Source: Pantoea sp. SOD02 (GTDB taxonomy: Bacteria; Pseudomonadota; Gammaproteobacteria; Enterobacterales; Enterobacteriaceae). From it: a DNA stretch of 64,000 bases. The translations under genes were made by a program, and so were the position numbers. The DNA is taken from assembly GCF_024707505.1 (NCBI RefSeq), contig NZ_CP102604.1, positions 4,092,001 through 4,156,000 on the forward strand, in the 5' to 3' direction. Position 1 is the stretch's first letter, and each line of letters begins with the position of its first letter. The notes under the pieces were generated by a model. The model saw nothing but the letters and a program-made list of their open reading frames with translations, searched no databases and was not told where the DNA came from. This document shows positions 58,465 through 64,000 of the stretch, piece by piece.

Positions 58465-60144
58465 ATGAAATTTTTAGGCAAGTTTTTCCTTACCTTACTG
58501 CTGCTAATTCTGCTGGCGCTGGTAGTGCTGTATGTGTTGCTGCAAACACAATGGGGCGCAGGTTGGTTTAGCCGCTGGGTAAGCGATAAAACCGCCTGGC
58601 ATCTCTCTCTCAGCAAGATTGAGCACGACTTCTCCTCCCCTTCGCACATCATTCTCGATGACTTCAGCTTTGGCCACGATGGCCAGCCCGCCGTGTTAGT
58701 GGCGAAACGCGTTGATCTCGGTCTTGCGCTGGTTCAGTTCAGCGATCCGCTGCACTTCAACAGCATCGAAATACGCGACGGTGAAATCAATCTGGCGAAT
58801 CAAGCGCCCGATACCACGCTGCCCATCCAAGCCAATCGCCTGCAGCTGAATAATGTGCGCATTGAGAATCCACATAGCGCGTTGCCGATGACCGCTCAGC
58901 GCGTCAACGGCGGTCTTCTGCCGTGGAAACCGCTGCCTAACGACGTGCTGGGCAGCGACGCGCAGTTCCAGATCAGCGCCGGCACTCTGACGCTGGATGG
59001 TGTGCCGGGCAACAACGTGCTGCTGCAGGGCAGCATTAAGCAACGTCGACTGGTGCTGAGCAATATCGGTGCCGATCTGGCGCGTGGTTCGATGACCGGC
59101 AACGCCGAGCGCGATGCGCAGGGTAACTGGAAGATCGACCAACTGCGCCTCAACGATATCCGCCTGCAAACCCATCAAAACCTGAGCGACTTCCTCAATC
59201 CGCTGCGCGATGTGCCTTCAGTGAGCATCAACCGTCTGGATATGACCGATGCGCGCCTGCAAGGACCGGATTGGGCGGTGACCGATCTCGATTTAACCCT
59301 GAAAAATGTCACGCTGCGCGGCGATGATTGGGAAAGCGATGGCGGTTCACTCTCCATGAACGCCGGGAATTTTATTAACGGTGGCTTTGAGCTCAACGAT
59401 CCTATCGTCAATGCCGACCTTTCGGCGCAGGGCATCGCGCTGACGCAGTTCAGTTCGCGTTGGGTGAATGGCGTGGTGCGCGCCAGCGGCAACTGGTCGC
59501 GCAGCAACAAGCGTCTGACACTGGATGAACTGGCGATCGCCGGGCTGGAATATACCTTGCCGCAAAACTGGCGTGAGCGCTGGCAGCAAACCTTACCGGA
59601 TTGGCTGGATAGCGTGCTGATAACGCGCGCCACCGCCAACCGTAACCTGATTATTGATATCAATCCGGCGTTCCCGTTCCAGATGACGTCACTGGATGGC
59701 AGCGCGGATAACCTGCTGCTGGCGCGTCAACATCAGTGGGGAATCTGGGCCGGTAAAGCGAGCTTTAACGCAGCTGAAGCCACCTTCAATCGCACCGATC
59801 TGCGCCATCCATCAATTGCGCTGAATGCCAATGACCAGCAGATTCAGGTAACGGAGTTGAGCGCCTTTAACGGCAGCGGTTTACTGGAAGGTTCAGCAAC
59901 GGTTGGGCAGGATGCGCAACGTCCGCTGACGCTGAATCTGAAAGGCCAGGCTGTGCCGGCAAACGTGCTGGGAAATTGGGGTTGGCCAACGCTGCAGTTG
60001 AGCGGGAACAGTAATTTGCAGCTGCAGGTGAAAGGTTCGTTGAACGCCAGCGCGCCACTGCGCCCAAGCGTGGATGGTACGTTGTCGGTGACGACCGATG
60101 CACAGTCGGTGCAGCAGACGATGCGGGGCGGGCAGGTTCAGTAA
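58465..60144 (+). CDS. yicH: AsmA family protein YicH
   Basis: A 559-residue protein with one N-terminal membrane anchor (FLGKFFLTLLLLILLALVVLYVLLQ) and a long periplasmic beta-rich AsmA-type region (SHIILDDFSFGHDGQPAVLVAKRVDLGLAL, LQGPDWAVTDLDLTLKNVTLRGDDW). The length is near E. coli YicH (569). AsmA-like proteins form elongated grooves and several move phospholipids toward the outer membrane; the part played by YicH is less clear. ATG 58465 matches the E. coli start (MKF) and has GGA 8 bp upstream; ATG 58456 is possible. Confidence 0.92.
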   Translation: MKFLGKFFLTLLLLILLALVVLYVLLQTQWGAGWFSRWVSDKTAWHLSLSKIEHDFSSPSHIILDDFSFGHDGQPAVLVAKRVDLGLALVQFSDPLHFNSIEIRDGEINLANQAPDTTLPIQANRLQLNNVRIENPHSALPMTAQRVNGGLLPWKPLPNDVLGSDAQFQISAGTLTLDGVPGNNVLLQGSIKQRRLVLSNIGADLARGSMTGNAERDAQGNWKIDQLRLNDIRLQTHQNLSDFLNPLRDVPSVSINRLDMTDARLQGPDWAVTDLDLTLKNVTLRGDDWESDGGSLSMNAGNFINGGFELNDPIVNADLSAQGIALTQFSSRWVNGVVRASGNWSRSNKRLTLDELAIAGLEYTLPQNWRERWQQTLPDWLDSVLITRATANRNLIIDINPAFPFQMTSLDGSADNLLLARQHQWGIWAGKASFNAAEATFNRTDLRHPSIALNANDQQIQVTELSAFNGSGLLEGSATVGQDAQRPLTLNLKGQAVPANVLGNWGWPTLQLSGNSNLQLQVKGSLNASAPLRPSVDGTLSVTTDAQSVQQTMRGGQVQ

Positions 60145-60168
60145 GGGTTCAGTGAGTTTAAATAACAA

Positions 60169-60188
60169 GGTCGCCATGAATGGCGACC
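60169..60188. repeat. REP-like hairpin, single copy
   Basis: GGTCGCCAT-GA-ATGGCGACC then TTAC, the third locus of the repeat family seen at 11350 and 42726. It lies between convergent yicH and fabY. Confidence 0.78.
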
Positions 60189-60195
60189 TTACATG

Positions 60196-61143
60196 CTAGT
60201 TGATACGGGCCCCGGAACCGCCCTCTTCCAGCGCTCCGTCAGAATCGGCGGGCAGCACGATATACACGCCTTCGAATACCGCACCCAGCTCATCATCGCC
60301 AAACAGCTCCACTTCCATCTGCACGCGCGCTTTGCGGCCACGTGCCAAACGGTCAAGATCGCCGCTGAGTGAGCCGAGATCGGCAATTGCGCCCGGACGG
60401 CCGCTGATCGGTTTGCTGTAGCGAATGTGCGCATCCGCCAGAATAATGGTGCCGCCAAGATGACGCTCGCGCAGCAGCAGCCAAATCAAGCCCCAGCCGG
60501 TTAACGTGGCGAGCGAGAACAGGCTGCCCGCAAATAAGGTGTGATGAGGATTCTGGTTACCCGCTTCAGGCATGGTGGTAACGAATTTCTGCCCGGTGTA
60601 TTGCAGAATGCGCACGCCCATTTTTTCACTCAGCGGGATGTGCTCATACCAGGCTTGTTGCAGCTGCCCGCACCAGTCGGCGCGATGCAGAATATCGTCA
60701 AGCGTCACGACCGGTTTGATCATCAGGAAGTGGCGCACCGGCGTGGTTTGCGGCGCGGTGATTTCACCCTGATTGACATAACCAAGCTTGGCAAAGAATT
60801 CGACCGCGTCTTCACGTGCGCTACAGGTGACGCGTTTCGCCCCTTCCTGACGCGCGACCGATTCCAGCGTCATCGCCACCAGCGTGCCAAGACCTTTGCC
60901 CTGCACGGAAGGGTGCACGGCGAGGAAGCGAATCGCCGCTTCGTTCTCGGCGTTGATGTAAAGACGGCCGATCGCCACCGGTTTGCCCTGCTCATCTACC
61001 ACCATTTGATGATGCGCCAGCGCATCCCAGGCATCACGCTCAGAACCCTGCGGCTGACGCAGCGGCTTTCGTAACATTTCCCAGCGGAACTGGTAATACA
61101 TATCCAGCTCTTCCGCCGTTTGCGGTACGCGAAGATGATACAT
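60196..61143 (-). CDS. fabY: Bifunctional GNAT/hotdog protein YiiD (FabY, malonyl-ACP decarboxylase)
   Basis: A two-domain protein: an N-terminal GNAT fold ([23 protein letters not shown], about residues 75-98) and a C-terminal hotdog thioesterase-like domain ([25 protein letters not shown]). It is the orthologue of E. coli YiiD, reported as a malonyl-ACP decarboxylase that primes fatty-acid synthesis by making acetyl-ACP. I chose [19 protein letters not shown] at 61143; a GTG at 61206 overlapping the dtd stop would add 21 residues and resembles the longer E. coli N-terminus. Same strand and order as dtd-yiiD in E. coli. Confidence 0.9.
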   Translation of the reverse strand: MYHLRVPQTAEELDMYYQFRWEMLRKPLRQPQGSERDAWDALAHHQMVVDEQGKPVAIGRLYINAENEAAIRFLAVHPSVQGKGLGTLVAMTLESVARQEGAKRVTCSAREDAVEFFAKLGYVNQGEITAPQTTPVRHFLMIKPVVTLDDILHRADWCGQLQQAWYEHIPLSEKMGVRILQYTGQKFVTTMPEAGNQNPHHTLFAGSLFSLATLTGWGLIWLLLRERHLGGTIILADAHIRYSKPISGRPGAIADLGSLSGDLDRLARGRKARVQMEVELFGDDELGAVFEGVYIVLPADSDGALEEGGSGARIN

Positions 61144-61202
61144 AAAGTGATTCTCTCGTTCGGAGCTTGCGTGGCTAAGTCCTTGCCGCTCGGCTGAAAA
61201 CC

Positions 61203-61640
61203 TCACACCTGTAACCAGAAGGTCACCGGACCATCGTTTACCAACGAAACCTGCATATTGGCGGCGAAGCGCCCGTTTGCGGTGGTCACGCCCTGTGTTC
61301 GGCAGCAATCGCTAAAGTATTCATAGAGGCGCTCGGCTTCCGCCGGTTCTGCGCCGCCAGAGAAAGAGGGACGCATCCCTTTATTGGTATCCGCGGCGAG
61401 AGTGAATTGCGACACCACCAGCACGCTGCCACCCGCCTGCTGCACATTGAGATTCATTTTGTCATTCTCATCCGCAAAGATGCGGTAGCCCAACACGCGC
61501 TCGGTTAGACGCTGCGCTTTTTGTTCGTCGTCGCCCTTTTCCACACCTAATAGCACCAATAACCCATTGCCAATTTCGCCCACTGTCGCGTCGTCAACGC
61601 TAACACTGGCGCGGCTGACGCGCTGAATCAAAGCAATCAT
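61203..61640 (-). CDS. dtd: D-aminoacyl-tRNA deacylase
   Basis: Removes D-amino acids (and glycine from tRNA-Ala) mischarged on tRNA. The 145-residue length equals E. coli. The active-site motif SQFTLAA and the Gly-cisPro motif NDGPVTFW are intact. It overlaps yihY by 4 bp, so the two are coupled. Confidence 0.97.
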   Translation of the reverse strand: MIALIQRVSRASVSVDDATVGEIGNGLLVLLGVEKGDDEQKAQRLTERVLGYRIFADENDKMNLNVQQAGGSVLVVSQFTLAADTNKGMRPSFSGGAEPAEAERLYEYFSDCCRTQGVTTANGRFAANMQVSLVNDGPVTFWLQV

Positions 61641-62509
61641 GTTTCCTCACGTTCTTTTTCGCGTTCCTGCTGTTTTAGCTGGCGATAGTCATCCAGCGTG
61701 ACGGTGATTTCCGCGCCTAACAACACAATACACCACGACCAATAGACCCAAAGGAACAGAATGGGGATGACCGCCAGAACGCCGTAAATTAACTGATACG
61801 AAGGGAACATCGTAACATAGAGCGCAAAGCCTTTTTTGCCCAGCTCGAACAGCAATCCGGCAACGATGGCGCCGATCAGCGCATCACGCGTGGGCACGCG
61901 CCGCGTCGGCACAATGCTGTATAGCAGCCAGAAAGCGAGGATGGAGAGACACAGCGGGAAAATACGGAGCAGCTGATCAACCAGACTGGTTACGCCTGTC
62001 ACACTCAACCAGCGCAGCGACAACAGATAGGAGCTGAGCGCTAAGCTTGCGCCGGCCAGCAGTGGCCCGAGCGTTAAGATCATCCAGTAAACGGCAAAGG
62101 AATAGACCATCGGACGCGGCTTATCGCTGCGCCAGATGGCGTTCAATGCGCTATCCACCGAATGCATCAGCAGCAGCGCGGTGACGATCAACCCCACAAT
62201 ACCGATCGCCGTCATCTTATTGACGTTAGCGACGAACTGGTCGAGATAACGCTGAATGACGTCACCCGTTGCCGGGATGAAGTTGGTAAAGATGAAGTTC
62301 TTCAACTGCACGCTGATATCCGAGAACATCGGAAAAGCAGCAAACAGCGCGAACACCACGGCAATCAGCGGCACCAATGCCAGCAATGAAACGTAGGCGA
62401 GATTACCCGCCTGCGTCGTCATGTTGTCATCGTCAATGCGTCGCCACAGCAGTTTTACCCACAAATAAAAGGCATGCGCCGAGTGGCGCAGATGTCGTTG
62501 GTTCAGCAC
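61637..62509 (-). CDS. yihY: YihY/BrkB family inner-membrane protein
   Basis: A 290-residue membrane protein, the same length as E. coli YihY, with six predicted helices ([72 protein letters not shown]). The family was once annotated as RNase BN, which is incorrect; its function is unknown. Starts 1 bp after the yihX stop and overlaps dtd by 4 bp, so yihX-yihY-dtd-fabY form one transcript. Confidence 0.93.
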   Translation of the reverse strand: MLNQRHLRHSAHAFYLWVKLLWRRIDDDNMTTQAGNLAYVSLLALVPLIAVVFALFAAFPMFSDISVQLKNFIFTNFIPATGDVIQRYLDQFVANVNKMTAIGIVGLIVTALLLMHSVDSALNAIWRSDKPRPMVYSFAVYWMILTLGPLLAGASLALSSYLLSLRWLSVTGVTSLVDQLLRIFPLCLSILAFWLLYSIVPTRRVPTRDALIGAIVAGLLFELGKKGFALYVTMFPSYQLIYGVLAVIPILFLWVYWSWCIVLLGAEITVTLDDYRQLKQQEREKEREET

Positions 62510-63106
62510 TCAGAGACGACCCGCAAACCAGTCCGGCACGGTTTTTTCATCAACTACCAGCACGCTTTCAATGCCAAGCGCGCGCGCAGCGTCGATATTG
62601 GCCTGGTTATCATCGAAAAACACCGCCTGATTGGCCTGATAACCTTCGTGCTGCAGCACATAGTTATAGATGCGCGCCTCCGGCTTACGCATGCCAATAT
62701 CCTGCGACATATAAAGATGATCGGCAGCCTGTTGAACATCGGGATATTGGGTTGGCCAGAACTCAAAGTGCAGCTGATTGGTATTGGACAGGATCACTAC
62801 GCGCTCGCCATTGGCACGCAGTTTGTTCATGATCGCCAGCGTTTCCGGACGCACGCCGACAAAGACCGCCTGCCAGCCAGCGGTGAATTGCGGATAGCTC
62901 AGCGCGATATCCAGCTGGTCGCAGATACGTGCAGCAAATTCCGGATCGCTGATTTCACCGCGTTCGTGTTGCTCAAAAGCCTCATCCATGCGGAAACGAC
63001 TTTGCAGCGTGGATAACGGCACGCGCCCCAAATCGCTCCAGACGCCGAGCACACGATTGAAATCGATATCAACAATCACATTGCCTAAATCAAAGATGTA
63101 CAGCAT
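62510..63106 (-). CDS. yihX: Glucose-1-phosphatase (HAD family) YihX
   Basis: A 198-residue HAD phosphatase acting on alpha-D-glucose 1-phosphate. MLYIFDLGNVIVDIDFNRVL holds the nucleophile Asp6 in the DxGNV variant of the HAD motif; VVILSNTNQLHFEFW and VFFDDNQANIDAARALG supply motifs II and IV. Start at 63106 behind AAGGAGAGG; the upstream extension to 63136 is not conserved. First gene of the yihX-yihY-dtd-fabY group. Confidence 0.95.
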   Translation of the reverse strand: MLYIFDLGNVIVDIDFNRVLGVWSDLGRVPLSTLQSRFRMDEAFEQHERGEISDPEFAARICDQLDIALSYPQFTAGWQAVFVGVRPETLAIMNKLRANGERVVILSNTNQLHFEFWPTQYPDVQQAADHLYMSQDIGMRKPEARIYNYVLQHEGYQANQAVFFDDNQANIDAARALGIESVLVVDEKTVPDWFAGRL

Positions 63107-63245
63107 GACGCCTCTCCTTTTCGTTCCCTGGATCATTCACTTTAGCGGCAAAAGTGGGAGCTGAACAGGGACGAAAGGTGGGAAATCAGTAATCTGGAAG
63201 CGGAGCCAAACTTCATTAAGCGAGCGTTGCAGCGGGTTGCAGGCA

Positions 63246-63271
63246 TAAAAAAGCCCCGCAAGTGCGGGGCT
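63246..63271 (-). terminator. typA terminator
   Basis: Stem AGCCCCGC / GCGGGGCT with a 4-nt loop. On the minus strand it is followed by a T-run, 20 bp after the typA stop. Confidence 0.88.
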
Positions 63272-63290
63272 CAATATCAGACTGTTTCGC

Positions 63291-64000
63291 TTACTCTTTG
63301 CTGCCGCGAGAAGAACGCTTACGATCGTTCTCGGTCAGGTGACGTTTACGAATACGGACTGACAACGGAGTCACTTCTACCAGTTCGTCATCATCAATGA
63401 ACTCGATAGCCTGTTCCAGCGTCATTTTCTGCGGTGGAACCAGAGTGGTGGCTTCGTCAGTACCTGACGCACGCATGTTGGTCAGTTTCTTACCGGTCAG
63501 GCAGTTTACTGTCAGGTCGTTAGAACGGCTGTGAATACCGATGATCTGGCCTTCATATACTTCCGCACCGTGACCCAGGAACAGCTTACCGCGATCCTGC
63601 AGACCGAACAGGGCGAACGCGACTGCTTTACCCTGACCGTTTGAGATCAGCACGCCGTTCTGACGCTGGCCCACTTCGCCTGGACGAACGTCGTCATAGT
63701 GGCTGAAGGTGGAGTACAGCAGACCGGTACCTGAAGTCATGGTCATGAATTCGTTACGGAAGCCGATCAGACCACGGCTTGGGATCATGTAGTCAAGACG
63801 TACACGGCCTTTGCCATCTGGATCCATGTTTTTCAGGTCGCCTTTACGCTCACCCATCGCTTGCATCACAGAACCCTGATGGGTTTCTTCGATGTCGAGG
63901 GTCACGTTTTCGAATGGCTCCTGCTTACGGCCTTCGTGCTCACGGAAGATTACTTTCGGACGGGATACCGCCAGCTCGAAACCTTCACGACGCATGTTCT
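63291..64000 (-). CDS. typA: Ribosome-associated GTPase TypA/BipA, C-terminal part
   Basis: The C-terminal 236 codons of a translational GTPase of about 607 residues; the gene continues beyond the right edge. The visible part has the end of domain III (FELAVSRPKVIF), domain V (RVRLDYMIPSRGLIGFRNEFMTMTSGTG) and the BipA-specific C-terminal domain (HSRSNDLTVNCLTGKKLTNMRASGTDEA, VEVTPLSVRIRKRHL). BipA helps 50S assembly, especially in the cold. The G domain lies outside the window. Confidence 0.96.
   Translation of the reverse strand, partial: NMRREGFELAVSRPKVIFREHEGRKQEPFENVTLDIEETHQGSVMQAMGERKGDLKNMDPDGKGRVRLDYMIPSRGLIGFRNEFMTMTSGTGLLYSTFSHYDDVRPGEVGQRQNGVLISNGQGKAVAFALFGLQDRGKLFLGHGAEVYEGQIIGIHSRSNDLTVNCLTGKKLTNMRASGTDEATTLVPPQKMTLEQAIEFIDDDELVEVTPLSVRIRKRHLTENDRKRSSRGSKE

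Overview
The window is chromosomal DNA of an enterobacterium, most probably family Erwiniaceae (Pantoea or a close relative). The conserved blocks follow the Enterobacterales order (waaA-waaE-coaD-mutM-rpmG-rpmB-radC-coaBC-dut-slmA-pyrE-rph-yicC, then dinD, then yicG-ligB-gmk-rpoZ-spoT-trmH-recG, then xanP-yicH and yiiD/dtd/yihY/yihX/typA). The proteins resemble but are not identical to the E. coli ones. The genus call is inference from protein likeness, gene order and a hairpin repeat family.

Layout. 1-6.6 kb: LPS-core locus (a partial GT9 gene, a GT2 gene, waaQ, wabG-like, waaA, waaE) ending in coaD. 6.6-15.6 kb: housekeeping block for DNA repair, ribosomal proteins, CoA and pyrimidine nucleotide synthesis, the SlmA division regulator, RNase PH, a NupC-type nucleoside permease and YicC. 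15.6-27.6 kb: an integrated element bounded by a near-perfect 21-bp repeat of the yicC 3' end. It carries a tyrosine integrase, AlpA, a P4-type primase/helicase, an iteron-like origin and a small-terminase-like gene, so it looks like a phage satellite (PICI/P4-like). Its cargo is an Hcp, a Tlde1-like peptidoglycan effector with a membrane protein as probable immunity partner, and a subtilase/AAA+ ATPase pair matching IetAS. 27.9-39.7 kb: dinD, a ToxR-like/FidL-like regulator pair, an MR/P-like chaperone-usher fimbrial operon, a PglL-like O-oligosaccharyltransferase and a convergent orphan pilin. 40.2-46.7 kb: lpxP, an outer-membrane efflux lipoprotein, a D-serine dehydratase/D-threonine aldolase-type PLP enzyme, small unknown genes, a truncated Wzx-type flippase and a LuxR-type regulator. 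46.9-64 kb: conserved genes with the gmk-rpoZ-spoT-trmH-recG operon, a MarR/oxidoreductase divergent pair, xanP behind a PurR-like box, yicH, and the fabY-dtd-yihY-yihX group, ending inside typA.

How it fits together. The stretch between yicC and yicG is a plasticity zone inside an otherwise conserved backbone. It has collected two weapon/defence sets on the satellite (a T6SS toxin and an anti-phage or toxin-antitoxin protease system) and a surface-adhesion set with a candidate glycosylation enzyme beside it. No tRNA, rRNA or CRISPR array was seen.
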